Origin: Rhynochetos jubatus
Taxonomy: Eukaryota; Chordata; Aves; Eurypygiformes; Rhynochetidae
Reading direction: 5' to 3'
NCBI GenBank assembly: GCA_027574665.1
Contig: CM050650.1
Location: 104,133,086 to 104,197,085 of the forward strand
DNA: 64,000 nucleotides
The position numbers and the translations under genes were made by a program. Below are positions 33,839 through 46,935 of this stretch, in pieces; within the stretch, counting starts at the first letter, position 1; each line of letters opens with the position of its first letter. A model generated the notes under the pieces. That model saw only the letters and a list, made by a program, of their open reading frames with translations, was not told the origin of the DNA and ran no database searches.

Positions 33839-36800
33839 TACCTCTCCCTGTTAAAATAGGCATATGAATCATCCTAAAAGCCAACAGTAATGCTTTATGA
33901 GTCTCAGCACTGCAGATGCTATTAGTACTGTTGAGAAGGGACTTTATGAATGTGCAGCAATAATCATTCTTAACTCTTATAAGCATTCTTTCATATTCAA
34001 AGCATTCACAATCTAAATCCAGCAAAACACGTTGTGTGTCAACCCTGTCTTCCCAGGACTGTCCTTGGATTTGCTTTTATCTAAAAAAAATCCTATTATT
34101 ATTATTGTTGTTTTTCAAAATGCAGTTTCCAAAGCTTGTAAAAATGACTTTGCAGTCATGTCTGCTTCCTGACAATGCCTTTCTTTTCTATCCTTTGGAG
34201 GTATTTATAAGATATTGAAAGGTTCTTGGTGGTAACAGTGGACAGAGAGAGAAAAAAAATTCCTAATGTGAGCCTTTGTATTTCAGGACATATCTCCATT
34301 TGATTCTGAATGATAATACCTGCTTATTTTCTGTCCTCTTTCAGATATGAACAATTTTATTGTCCCTGTCTGGTGAATAATGTGTCTGCATATGAGACAG
34401 ATTCTGCACACTCACCTTTCCTGACACAGCCAGCAAGAGCAGAAGACTCAGGGTAAAGCTCAAATGATCCTTTCACTAGGGGAAGGAAGAGAATTGAAGA
34501 TGTCTGATAATAGCAGGAAGATTCTCCTGGGCACTGCAAGGCTACATTCTGGAAACTTTTCTGTGCCTGTGCAGAGGAAGATTTTAAGGTTTAACAAGAG
34601 CAGACTTGTTGAATATGTCTACATGAGCTACCCCCTTCTTAGGTGTAGGCGGTACATTAACTCTTAGGCTAATACATCTCAAAGGACAATGACTCAACAA
34701 AAAACATGCTTTGACATAAAACACATGCAAATTGCTCAGAGGTTGGTTGGATTTTATCATAAACTAACTAATGTACCTGCCCTGTTTGAAGCCTTCAGTT
34801 GCATAGTGGTATGAGGCATTTTATTGTTGCTCTACAACTTGCAGCGAATATTTTGGTTCCCAAACACTGGGACATGTTTGGGATAAACATGATAAACTTC
34901 TCGGGAATTCTAGATGAGAATAAAAATTTCCAGTGTGTATGGGACATGATGGTAGTCTCCAAGTAATCCATAGTTCCTAGAAGTCAAGATCAGAGAGCAC
35001 AGATGGGCTTGGAGGGGTTTCAGTGTCTGGCCTAGCACAGAGAAGTCTCCAAGAGCGTGGTGTCACCCGTTATTTTCTCTGAGCCGTGAAGTGAATTATT
35101 GCGATAAAGATTCAAGGCCTTGAAGAATCAGGTCTGAAACTTTATAGGTTATGGAGGACATTTGCATACTTGAGTGTGATGTGCACTAAAGTAACTTGAA
35201 GAAAGAAAAAAATATAACTTGTTGCACACAGCCTCACTCACAAGTAAGCATTAAGCAAAAGGGATCTGGTAAGATGTCATCCACATTCAGTGAGCTCTGA
35301 AATGGTACTGTTAATTGTTGTGGTGTCTGATGTCTCAGACAAACGTCCCACCACGTTCTCTCATCTGGAAACAAAAATGAAGTTTCTGTGTTGTTAGGAG
35401 GTTTTCACTTCACTTGCAGACATGAGCTCATGCAGATACTTAGCAAGAAAATCTGCTCAGGCTTGTTTGTGTACAAATACCATAACTCATTAGCTTGATG
35501 TCCTCAGAAAACAGCTTTTAATTAATTGTCTTTAAAAATCAAAAATATACTCCCAGAGTTTTCATTAAAAGTAAATGCTGCATCCCAGGTCAACTTTTGC
35601 AACAGAGAGGTCATATAATACTGTTTTTCCTTAATCAATAATTTGTATTTAGCCACCTGCATACCTAGCCTCTCTGAAGCTATCACTGTTCGCATTTGTC
35701 GTATATACAATGTTGTATTTTCTTATTCATTTAGCTGTTATCTCGCTGATTGTCCTTGGTTAGTTTACTTAAACTTCTGTGGACCACCATCACATGGCTT
35801 GATCTAGCATAGGTATTCTGCTTTAAAGCTGCCTTTTTTCTGGAATAACTTTCATATGTGAATTCTTAGTAATGTCACTTCCCAGATGCATTAGGAAATC
35901 TGCCCGTAAACATGTTAGCATAAGGGAAGGTAAGTGTCAAGCATGTTATATCCTTTGGGAATTGTCATTAAAGGTTTTAAATACTAATGTAAAAAAATTA
36001 TCTGAAGTTATATTAGCTATCTTTTTTCAGTAACTTTGGTTTATAGCAGCTACCAGTTACTTCAGATTGTGTTATTAACAACTCCCAGTAACCAAGTTGT
36101 TTACATCCGTCCAATACAGAGAGAAGAAATGGGAGTCCTGTAGATAGTGCTGGTGATTGTGCAAGTCTGATCCTGCTGTCATTCACACAATAGTGTGGCT
36201 CCAGTAGCCATTTATTCAGGTTTTAGGTGTGAGTACTATCGAACCCAGAAGTGATAATGTAGCCCAGGAATTAGCAATGAATGACACCCCTGAAATTAGA
36301 AGAAGGCTACAGTGCCAGGGAAGAGGAATGGCTGATAAAAAGTGTGGTCCTAAATTATTTTACTTGTGAAACAATCCATGCCCTTTTCTCAAAGTACTGA
36401 AATACTAGTTTAAGAGACTGTCTTGGAGTCTAATTCAGGTAACTTATCCTGGATATGCAAGCAGTTGCCCATTTTGAGTAGTATGATACTATTTCCTGAC
36501 TCAGACTGACTTGAGCTGTTACCATTAATCAAATGCCAGAGGCAATTGCAGGAAGCCTTTATATCTGTAGTGAAGAATGATGGATAGTTTGTAAAATGTT
36601 TAGGCATCCATCACAGAGAAAAGTGCTGTTCAGGTGTGTGGTATTTTTATTATGGTAGGTCAGTACTGTTTGTGTATGAAGAACAGCAACACTTGAATTA
36701 CAATGCTTACACAATGTAAAATCTGCTATCCTGTTATTGTCATGTCTAAACACCAAATGTTTCAGAAGGAGGTTTTATCAAGTACTTAATACAAATACAG

Positions 36801-39087
36801 TTTTACTGTCATTTCATGGGATAAATCCTTCTAATTATACTGGTATTGAACTATAAATGCAGAATCAATGTAAACCATGCACAGCACTTCAGATTACATT
36901 GTTGTAGGAAGGCAAACTTCAAACTATTTTACTTGCATAAACTCATATATGTTTCCTTAAAAAAAACCAACAAAACTGAATGCAGTAGAAATAATAAATG
37001 ATCTGATCCTAGAGTGCTTCCATTAAAAGTTATAAAACTCATATGGCAACGTTATGAAGAGAGTATGAAAATGTCATTTGAAAAAGGCCTCCAAAGAAGA
37101 AATAACTTAGGCAAGGATGATCAGTACTTGCACCAATGCCTGTTATTACAGATGTGTCATACTTCCATGATCAGATGCTATTCTCAGTTGTTTGTAGTGT
37201 TAATATTTGTACCCATCCAAGCTGAAGCTTGGAGACTGTGTATACATACAGCCGGGGCACTTGACTGCCTGTACTGTTAATTGTTAGCCTGAGTCCCGGC
37301 AAAATTTTTTCCCGTGCAAACCATCAGTCTCCCAGCTGATGCCTGGGTATAGCTTCATCAGTACCAGCCAGGGAGACAATTAGGCTGTGGCCATTCCATT
37401 TTGGGATGTGAGAAAATTTAGTGGTATGACTGCAAACCACGTTGTGACACTTGGCTACTTCGTGCTGGAGAACTTTCTATGGAGCATTTGATTTACTGAT
37501 ATAGTCATAGCCTAAGTGTCAAGTGTTGGCCTCCTCCTGATTTTTGTTTGGAAATTTTTAATGAAAACAAAGGGATTTTTTACTAAGAATGAAGTAAAAG
37601 AGAAATACATTTGTCTTCTCAAGGTAGAACATACTGAGCCTTTTTTTTCTGAGAAGGTATGAAGTTCTCATGCCTTTGAGGCAGATCTTCCAAACTGGTT
37701 GGTTTGGAATGGGACAAAGGGGCATTTAGCACTTTTGTCAAGGTTCCAGCTCTTAAGAAAGACAGAAAACAAGAACATAGCGATAATCTGTAAAATACTT
37801 CCCTAAGAGGGAGCCTAGCATTACACAGGAACTCTGGAAGAAACAAAGACAGAAAACAATTTCTGGTAGGCAGGAAGCAAAAAGAATAAGCAAAAGATTC
37901 AGTTGCCTTAAGTGTGAGATCAGCTTTTTTGTTCCAGAAGTACCCTGTCTCATTTACTGGAGGCCTTCTTACTCCCTCAGGAAGTGAGACTGCTACAGAT
38001 AAGAGGCTCCTTCAGTGTTCTGCCTTGATTTGATCCTCAGCACTGCATGGGAAGAACTGTATATGGTATGTAATTAAACATTGTACTAAAGCAGACATAC
38101 AAGACGGCTCAACAGTGTTATCCACACAGTATGGAAGCAGATATGTCACTCTTGGTACCGGTTTTCTTACTCTAGGCAGCATTTGCTATGACTAGCACTC
38201 TCTTCCATCAGAGTTCCAGCACTAAAGTAATTTGATTATTGCAGGATTATAAGAGAATTACTGTGATGCTCAATCTATGGTTTCATCTTTGTGCATCCAA
38301 GCTGTCCCATTAAAGAAAACTCATAAATCTCCATTAAAATAATCTTTACTCCCTTCCTTGCTGTCGCTGCCTCAGATATGTCACAGAAACATGGAGACAT
38401 GATGCTTTCTTCATGCTTTTTGCACTGCTGAACTATTGCTTATTTTAACTGTCAGCATGTAGTAGAGCGTTTTCAGAACATTTTTCTAAATCTCCTTGTG
38501 ATTTGATTCAAACAGAGAAGCCAAAAGAGATCAGGCACAACTATGGTGAGATTTCCTTTGGAGCAGACTGCAGGACCCACCTGTTTGCTAAAGACTTCCT
38601 ACCATTATGAATAAAGATGAGGAAAGAAAAAAACCAAGCAGTAATTCATAGAATAAGAGCTGGTTCAGGACCCAAGTTCCTGGTGAGTTTGATTTGTAGA
38701 AGTCACAGAGAAAATCTGTCAGCTTGTACCTTAGAAAAAAGCGTGGAAGAATATAGGATAACAGAAACAACATTGACTATGGAATATGTCAATTACCAGT
38801 CTTAAAATTTATATTGTCTACTGTCATAGTCTTGATTATCTTTTGTTGTATAAACTATGGGGTTTTCTCTTGACTTTTGAATTAAATTTCAAATTAAAAA
38901 AAATTTTTGCTTCTGTTAGCATTGAGGGGGCTGAGACCTGCATTTTTTTTACCTAGTTCTGAGACATCTGAACAGAGGATAGTGCAAGTCCTGCATTATT
39001 AGTGACAACCTTTGCTGTTTTGGTGTTTTTTATGTGACAGTGTTAGATGAAAATGAAATGTAAACTCACACCACGTGGAGATTTTAT

Positions 39088-39194
39088 ATAGAATCATAGA
39101 ATGGTTTGAGTTGGAAGGGACCTTAGAGATCAACTAGTTCCAACCCCCCTGCCATGGCCAGGGACACCTTCCACTAGACCAGGTTGCTCAAAGT
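39088..39194 (-). mobile_element. CR1 LINE extreme 3' end, strongly truncated
   Basis: Only about 107 bp remain. The plus strand reads ATAGAATCATAGAATGG, GGAAGGGACCTTAGAGATCA, CAACCCCCCTGCCATGGCC and GACCAGGTTGCTCAAAG, then unrelated sequence. It is a severely 5'-truncated minus-strand insertion. Confidence 0.93.
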
Positions 39195-39457
39195 TGTGAA
39201 ACAGGTTATCAATGAAACCTTTAGCCATTACCCATTGATCCCTTAAACACCACCTATTTAATTTCTGGAATCGTAAGTCCAAGATAAGGATCCTGTCTGA
39301 ATGTGCCTGTATAAAAATTCAGGACCTGAAAAAGCCCAGTTCTGGTCAGTATCTTCTACCTTTTATCAAAGGTTTAGAAAAAAATCATAAAGACAGACAA
39401 AAGCAAGTAATATTCAATGCAGAACCTTCTACAAATGCTGGCAGTCATGTTAGGGCT

Positions 39458-39473
39458 GGGGGGGGGGGGGGGG
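39458..39473 (+). repeat. Poly-G tract (16 bases)
   Basis: An uninterrupted run of 16 G followed by AAGGGG. Length is likely polymorphic and error-prone in sequencing. Confidence 0.95.
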
Positions 39474-40254
39474 AAGGGGATATTTCTGGAATAAAAGGCA
39501 TGTTCTCACAATATATACAGCTACATGGGATCTTCTCTGCTGAAGGCTGCAAAATAAGGAAATCATTAATTTCAGTATTTTCTGGATGCTGTGACGGATA
39601 AAGGCGTCTTCACACCATCTTCCGTCTTTACCTTCACTTGTCTGTTCTTTGTCTTCCAAAAGGGTGTCACTGGGCTCCAGCTGAGGAGTATCCCTAAGCA
39701 ATGGATGGGGTTATGGGATTACAGGTTTCAGCTTCTTGTTGGTGGCTTTACGTGCCTCCCTCGTGCGCTGCAACCTGTTCTATTGCAGCCTTTGGGAAGC
39801 AGAGCTCGGTTACATCTGGCTCACACGCAACACCAGTCACTGTAGGCAGCAAAACGTCCCTGAACTGCCTGCCAGTTGTCGAGCTAACTCAGGCAAATAA
39901 ATTCCTTGTCAGGTCTGCACTGCCTGCAAATGCAATGCTCGGAAAAAGGTAATACTTTCCTGAGAAACAGAAAAGAACTTCACTGAAACAACTTTTCCTC
40001 ATGGTCACATCAGTCACTTTTCCTTGGCTGAGCTACTATACAGCATTGAGAAAGCAAATACAGGGACAGAATGTGGAATTTAGACTGTTTCTAGGTTGCT
40101 AGGTCCTTGTCGCTTGTTGACAAATACCGTATTGCTGACAACTGAGCTATTAAGCATTAGTTGAAAGGAAGAAAATAAATGCAAATTCTCTTTTAATTAC
40201 TTGAAGAATTTTCCACATCACTCAGTACCATAACAGCCTTATTCACCAACATGC

Positions 40255-40432
40255 ATATCCTCATTAATCCTCCTATAAAGTAAGGAAATACTATTAATTA
40301 TTCCTGTTTTACCAATGAAATGTAACTAGAAAAATAAAGTGACTTGCTGAAAGGTACTTCAAGATCGTAACAGAAACAAGTTCAAAATTCTTAATTCTTG
40401 AGTCTCAATCCAGCTCCTTAACTATAAATATC
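40255..40432 (+). mobile_element. MIR-like SINE fossil, second copy
   Basis: The order matches MIR: CCTCATTAATCCTCC, TATTAATTATTCCTGTTTTA, AATAAAGTGACTTGCTGAAAG, GTAACAGAAACAAGTTCA, CTTGAGTCTCAATCCAGCTC and CTTAACTA. These parallel the MIR segments for the CCCATTTTACAG box, GTGACTTGCCCAAGG, and the GTCTCCCAGTCCAGTGCCTTAACC-like end. Diverged, with small indels. Confidence 0.7.
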
Positions 40433-42596
40433 CTTTCTTGTAGCCAATTTTTATTCCTCTAAGCCATACTTTTCTCTCACAATTTCAATATTTTAGCTAG
40501 TATTTAAGTTGTAACTGATATTTCTGGTAATTTCATATTGGCTTACAGTTTGTTTTTCAGACAGAAAATTTAAAAAGATATATTAATTTTCTAACAGAAA
40601 ATCACAATTAAAATGGAAAACGTATATGGATATGCTGTTATGTTTGCCTAACATAAGGTTTTTTCTTGTAAATATGGGGGAGCAGATAGATGTATATCAG
40701 AACATATTTTTCATTCCAGCAATGAACATGATTAAGAGAAACTGACTGTCTTCTCGCCATTCTAAAACCAGTATATCCAGTGTTGATATTTTCACACTAC
40801 TAGAAGGATACAGTATCATTAATGACCATCAAACGTCAATACCCCAGGAAAAAAACCCCTAACAAACACCACCTTAGTTCATCAGTGAAGGAGGTCTCTC
40901 TGTGAAGGACAATAGTGGTTTCTTTCAAAGCCATGCATCACTCGGTGCTCTGTGAGTAAAAACAGCAGCTCCTTTTTCCTGCATAGCAGAATATAGGGCT
41001 TTCCTCAGTCCTCAGCTTTAGGTCTAAATCAAAGTCCCACGAATTCTGATTCAGGTTTGTTATTCAAGGTTTCACAAATAAGTTGAGGGATGGAGTAACG
41101 TTAGTGGATGACAATCAGCTGCAAGGCCCAGGGAAGAGTAGAAAGATACCATGTAGCTTTCTACAACTCTCCTTCGATTCCAGCATACAGAAAGACATGT
41201 CCTCCACCTTTGATGGAGAGTCAGTATGACATAGAAACCTCTTAACTGTTGGGATGGTTTGTGTTGAGATACAGGCTCAAGCTACATTAAACTAATGCTT
41301 CTGGGTGAAACTAACTAAAAATACATATTTTTAAAATTTTTGTCCATGGGGAGTAGCTTGCACCCCAGAGTTGGAAATGGCTTTCCTAGTCACATAATCA
41401 TGGGTATGTTCTTTAGGCATCACATATCTTTATGTGATTCAGGCACTTGGAATAAGGGAGTGTAAGTCCTGGGTTGAAGTCCTCCCTACTAACACTGGTT
41501 CTCTGCTTCATGTAGGAATATCACTGGGTGAACTCTGCTTGCTCTTTTGGGATTTAGACTCCAAGGAGGCTTTTAGATCTAAGTACTTCAATCACTAGGC
41601 TGTATACCTGGCTAGAAATATTGCATGCATTGTATGCATTGTGTATCTTCCTGCATATGTTTCTGCCTACTCATGTATATAAATACGCATGAGCTATGTT
41701 CCTGCTGTCTTCGTTTTCTTTACTCTGTGATTTCATTAGTGTCCTCTTTGCTGAATAATGGCACAACTTCAACAAGGAAAGAAGGCAGTGCAGCCTCCTT
41801 CCTACAGCACTCTACCAGAAAGGAAACGAATTCAGGTTTCCTGCATCCTGGACCCTTCCTACTCTGGCCTTGTTTTGAAAGAAAATAATGGCTCCAGCCT
41901 AATATTTGAAAAATAATTATGCTTATCCTTAGGAGATGGTACTGAGCTGTGGATCATGTGGTACTACATGCCTGTGGTTTCTGGAGTCAAAGATCCCACA
42001 CCAGAAGAAGGGCAACTTGTAAAGATCCACCCTGATGGAGTCTTACTGATGAGCTATAGGCACTTTCATTTAATTAAATACCCTTTATAAACATTTAGCT
42101 GTCTGTATAGACATTATACATTTAAAATGTGGGCTCCCATTTCCAGAACCTGCTGTCAAATGTTTAGGTTCCAGTATCCTGTAACAGGTCTAGCCCATGT
42201 GCCTCAGATGGAAGTGTGAAAGTCTGTGAACTTTCCATATAAGGGATCTCTTTTCCTGCTCACTAAATCCAGTGAGTCAGTAAAACTAGGGAGAACATTT
42301 ACATGAAGTATGACTCATGTTTTTTTTTAATTAAAAAGCTGGCAAAAATAATAGAGGACATGTCTTTTTGTAACATCCATTTTGCAAATTGTATTCAACT
42401 GCTGCCAAAATTTCTGTCATTACTGTTGGTTATTTAGTCCCATTAACAATGTATCTTTTGGTATACCAGATCCTAAGGGTTTATTTTTCTAGTCACATGG
42501 GAATGATGTGTTCAGGTAACTCCTTTTCTTAGGAACTTGAATAAAGAGCCTAAGCCAGGTGTGGATTCCTCAATTTCATTTGGAGCTGTCGTGATT

Positions 42597-43172
42597 GTGG
42601 CCAGCAGGTCAAAGGAGGTGATTCTGCCCCTCTACTCCGCTCTTGTGAGACCTCACCTACAGCACTGCGTCCAGCCGTGGAGCCCTCAACGTAAGAAGGA
42701 TATCAACCGGTTGGAGCGATTCCATAGGAGGCCATGAAGATGCTCTGAGGGCTGAAGCACCTCTGCTGTGGGGACAGGCTGAGAGAGTTGGGCTTGTTCA
42801 GCCTGGAGAAGAGAAGGCTCTGGGGAGACCTTCTTGTGGTATTTCAGTGTAGAAAGGAGGCTTATAAGAAAGATGGAGAGAATCTTTTTACCAAGGTCTG
42901 TAGTGACAGGACAAGGGGTAATGGATTTAAATTGAAAGCAGGGAGATTTAGATTAGGTAATAGAAGTTAATCCCAGAGAGGTTGGTGAGGCAATGGAACA
43001 GGTTGCCCAGAGAAGCTGTGGATGCCCCATCCCTGGAAGTGTTCAAGGCCAGGCTGGATGAGGCTTTGAGCCATGTGGTCTAGTGGAGGGTGTCCCTGCC
43101 CATGGCAGGGGGGTTGGAACTAGATGGTCTTTAAGGTCCCTTCCAACCAAACCATTCCATGATTCTATGATT
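42597..43172 (+). mobile_element. CR1 LINE 3' end, variant subfamily
   Basis: It starts GTGGCCAGCAGGTCAAAGG, then TACTCCGCTCTTGTGAGACC (ORF2 region coding YSALVRPHL), CTGTGGGGACAGGCTGAGAG, and ends GGTCCCTTCCAACC with ATTCCATGATTCTATGA. At 42955-42975 it reads GGTAATAGAAGTTAATCCCA where the 8.4 and 16.1 kb copies have GGATATCAGGAAGAAGTTC. The 54.9 kb copy shares this variant. Confidence 0.94.
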
Positions 43173-43984
43173 TAGTTCCTTCCCAGCAGAACTGCCTGCA
43201 TGTAGTTCTCCCATAACCAGAAGAGAACAGGCACCTTTAAAACTCAAGTTCCATATGTTTTTAAACAAAAAATTCCAGTTATGGATGTGTCTTTGTAACT
43301 CAGACCTCTCTCTGTCTCCTCAATATTGGCTTAAAGTAGCCTTGGAAAATTGTATTAATGTTGAGTGCTACAATTTGTCTCATCATTATTGGAATTTTTC
43401 CAGAGCTTCACTCTGTGTTCTTTCTTTCACAATTCAAATGTTGGAATGCTAGACAAACCTGAGGCTAAGAAAAAGCTAATGAAAGAAATCCAGTGGAAGT
43501 GATTTGTTATGCTGCTACTTGCGTGCACACACAGATGATACCTACATACTTAATACACCTCATTTAGGTGAAGATGCTCAGATGAAGAGGAATACAGCTT
43601 GCAAGACGTATGAAGTAATCCTCTCTTTACATGACATTAGTGAGGTCTTTGCAGAAGCAGAGACTTCCAGTTTGTGGAAGAAGAAAAGGAGAAATTCAGG
43701 AGGAGATCAACAAAAAAGAACCAAAAGTCTGGAAAACATGACCTACAAAGGAAGAGTGAACCAACAAGGGTTATTTAGATGAAAGAGAGGATTATCAAGG
43801 AAAAAGACAAAGAAAGACGTGTCGGACTTCAAATAAGTAAAGGACTTCAACAAAGTCCTTGGAAATAGTTTGCTCTCTAAGTCTATGATATATGTATGCA
43901 ACAAGATGTAAGGGCTTAAATTACATCAGAAAATTCAGGTTAGAGACCATGGAAGTTTTCTGTCAGAATAGTAAAGAGATGGAA

Positions 43985-44155
43985 AAGGTGCCTGAGGAAG
44001 ATCATGGCACCTCTGTCTTTGAAGAACTTTAAGAACAGGTTAGAGAGATGTCTACCAAGAATAATCCATGTACAGGTGATCCTGCCTTGGTGTAGGACGG
44101 TGGAATAGAGGAACTTAAGGTCTTTTGTAGTTGCTGTGATCTATAAGACTAGTAA
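43985..44155 (+). mobile_element. Ancient CR1-type LINE 3' fragment
   Basis: It contains CTTTAAGAACAGGTTAGAGA, GATCCTGCCTTGGTGTAGG and GGTGGAATAGAGGAACTTAA, ending GTCTTTTGTAGTTGCTGTGA. This is the layout of old CR1 3' ends (AAGAACAGGTTAGAT, CTGCCTTGGGGCAGGGG, GGACTAGATGACCT). It is heavily diverged, and the tail repeats are eroded. Confidence 0.6.
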
Positions 44156-46619
44156 CAATAATAATTGATTTTTGTAGACTTCACTTGTGCTTTCTAGACA
44201 GTCTCTGATGCTAAGAGCACAAAATTTTCAAAGGGATAAGCAGAGAATTTTATGGTACTGGCAAAAAAATGATATTTCATGAATTCATTCCCAGGGAGCC
44301 AGGATTGATACTCAGAAGGCTAAGTGACATGGGTATTGAGATAACTGTTTATTTCTAGGGAAGGAGGTGAAAGAAAAGCTCCAACCTCTGGCTCCAGAAG
44401 ATCATGACCGGGCACAGGAAAGGCAGTTATTCCTGCAGAGAAATTCAGGTGTCTCTTTGAAAAGGGACTTAGTGAAATGAGGTTAGAGTGGAAGGTGAGG
44501 CGTTCACTAGGTATTGGCCATTTGCCTTGGGTTCTGATCTTAGCAAACTACAAGCGTTCCTGCAAAGAAAAAAGGTGGATATTGGGATTACAGCATAGCA
44601 GTACCCCAGAATGATACCATGCTAGCACTGACAAAAAACAGTGCCCTGAAGGAAACATGAGTGAAAAATTATTTTGTATAAAAGGGGTTGACTTCAGTTG
44701 ATGAGCAACTTAACAATTAAAAGCTAACTTCTAATTGCACTGCTGCAGACTTTCTGTTAGTGAATGAATACCATGTTGACATATGGGAAGCCCGTAAGGA
44801 AAAGCAGCGGCAGCGCTCATGTGCCATGTTCCCAGTGGAGGGAGGGATTCTGGCACAGTTTCGGCTGGCTGCTGAGATTCATAGTGGGGCTGGAAGCTTG
44901 TTATCGACACACTCCTGCCTGACACAGAGGCAAGACACCTCAGACAGCTGATGAACAGTCTTGTACAGTTGTGACAGGCAAGGACTCTAGAACCAGTGTG
45001 CTCTCTGGTACCTGAAGAAACTCATGGGGAGCAGTGGCTCCCACTGTGAACACAGACTTCTCCCCTCCCCTGGGCAGTTGTATGCCTACCTTCAAGGTGA
45101 AAAATGGTGGTATTCTGTACAGCTCCATGCCGTAGTAACAATAACAGTAATCCATAGAGAGGAGCTCTAAGTAGCTAGGAAGGGACAAACCAGTTTTTCT
45201 ATTGTTTGCTAAAACACAGAAGACTTGGTGGTTCAGTTTGTGAACTTTTGCTAAAAGAAAATGATACAAAAGCTGTTGCTAAAATGCCAGCAGAGACTTC
45301 AAGCAGTTCTTAGCTCATTACCCATATGCTCACCGATACTAGTGATAACTTTATCTCATGGTGGGAAGCATTGCTTATTTTTCATGGCAGGAGTTCTGCA
45401 TAGACTCAAACTAATGAATTTTCATTTTTCAGGATGTCTTGGGAGGACGCTGTCACTGATTTCATAACATCTAAGAACCATCCCTAATGATAGGGGTTTA
45501 GGCCTGTTCCATGGAAATTCAGCATGCACAAATTTGGGGATGTCCAATAAAAAGTGAAGGTGGAAAACCTTCAATTGTTGGAAAACCAGATTCAGGTGCC
45601 AGATGAATATATATGTAGTATGGAGGGCAGAAGGAACTTCCCATCATTAGGAATGATACTGCTAATGTTTGTGAAATGTCCTTTGACGTGTGTAGGGGAT
45701 ACAGTAAGAACCACATTTCCATCTAGTGCCAGAGCTGATTCTCAGCATTTAATTTATTGGTACTAATTACAGATATTGATACAGCTTTTCCAATTTCTGG
45801 GGAAGCTTATTTAACACTGTTGAAGCTATTCTAAAATAAGTTGAGAAAGTTGTGACAACTGGTCAAATTAATCCTATGTGTACTTCACTTAAATGAATCC
45901 AGCCCAGATAGCATTTTCAATTTCTCCTGACGTGTGACCATGATGCACAAGCTGGAATGGAGAAGAAAAGTCAAGATGACAATCAGTTTCTAATATTATA
46001 GTGAATATTATAGGTCTGACCTGTGAGATGCCACTGTAAATGTAGAAGGCATGATCCGAAGGAATTTAGGAATCTTGTCAAAATAAGATGTAATAGCTTG
46101 ATTTAATACTAAAGAATAGGAAAGTTTGTTCAATTGACTCACACTTTGCTGTTATTTTCTGTTGCTAAGAAATATATTTCACTTGTGAAAATGGTCTTTA
46201 GAGTCACTAAGCTTTTTTTTTTTTTCCTTAACATGATTTGATAATTACAGGCTGGGGCCACATAGCTTTAGACAAGAGATACCTTTAATTAATGAATTTG
46301 TCAGGACTCTGAGAGCAGTGATAAGCATAATGGCCCTTACCTGCCCCACCGCTGCCCAAAGGCTCCATTTCAGCTCAAGTCTGGACATCCAGTCCTGGCC
46401 CCAGCTGTGCTGTGGATGGGCCTGTGCCTGGCCATGTCTCTGGTCCTGCCTCCTGGATGGATCTTGGACCTTTGCTACAGTCTTGTCTCCAGTACTGTCT
46501 TTGTCCTTATTTGCCCTTATTGCAGCTTGCACCCTCTCTTGCCCTTTCACTGTGCAGGAAGGGTGCAGCTTCATCTTCTCTATAAACTCCCTTTCAGAAA
46601 TAGAAGGCTGTTAATAGCT

Positions 46620-46935
46620 GCTTGCTGCAGCCTTCTCCAGGTTAAACAAATGCAGCCTCTTCAGCATCTCTTTGTATATCATCTGCTCCGGACCTTTAAC
46701 CATTGCAGTAACCTCCTGCTGGACTTGCTCTGATTTGTCTGTGTCACTGTTGTGCTGGGGGCCAAAAGTGAAACCACAGTTTCAGATGCAGCTCCACATG
46801 TGCTGAGTGAAGGAGGGGAGCACTGACCTGCCGAGTATGCTTTTGCTCGTACAGTCCAGTATGTGGCTGTATTTGAGTTATATGTGCAGCAGAAGGCTGA
46901 GTGTGGCCACGGTTAAGCTCAGGGCACTGCAAAGC
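46620..46935 (-). mobile_element. Ancient CR1 LINE fragment (ORF2 end)
   Basis: The plus strand follows the CR1 antisense order: CCTTCTCCAGGTTAAACAAA, TGCAGCCTCTTCAGCATCTC, GTGCTGGGGGCCAAAAGTG, AGATGCAGCTCCACATGTGC, and GTACAGTCCAGTATGTGGCT. These parallel CCTTCTCCAGGCTGAACAAG, CTGGGGACCCCAGAGCTGG and CAGCCCAGGATACAGTTGGC of young copies. It is much more diverged than the copies at 16.1 or 61.0 kb. Confidence 0.65.

Larger units (their letters stand above)
29905..39087. other. Intergenic sequence without recognised genes
   Basis: About 9.2 kb, AT-rich. It contains a 109-bp repeated pair (31069 and 33122) and one MIR-like SINE (33.7 kb), listed separately, plus a 15-16 base A-run near 32337. 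No coding exon recognised. Confidence 0.6.
39195..42596. other. Intergenic sequence without recognised genes
   Basis: It contains a 16-base G-run (39458-39473) and a MIR-like fossil at 40.26 kb. No gene is supported here. Confidence 0.55.

Noticed and set aside
46245..46574. Minus-strand 109-codon frame in a GC-richer islet
   Set aside because: No recognisable product. The neighbouring sequence is decayed CR1, and open frames on both strands of the same islet point to composition, not coding.
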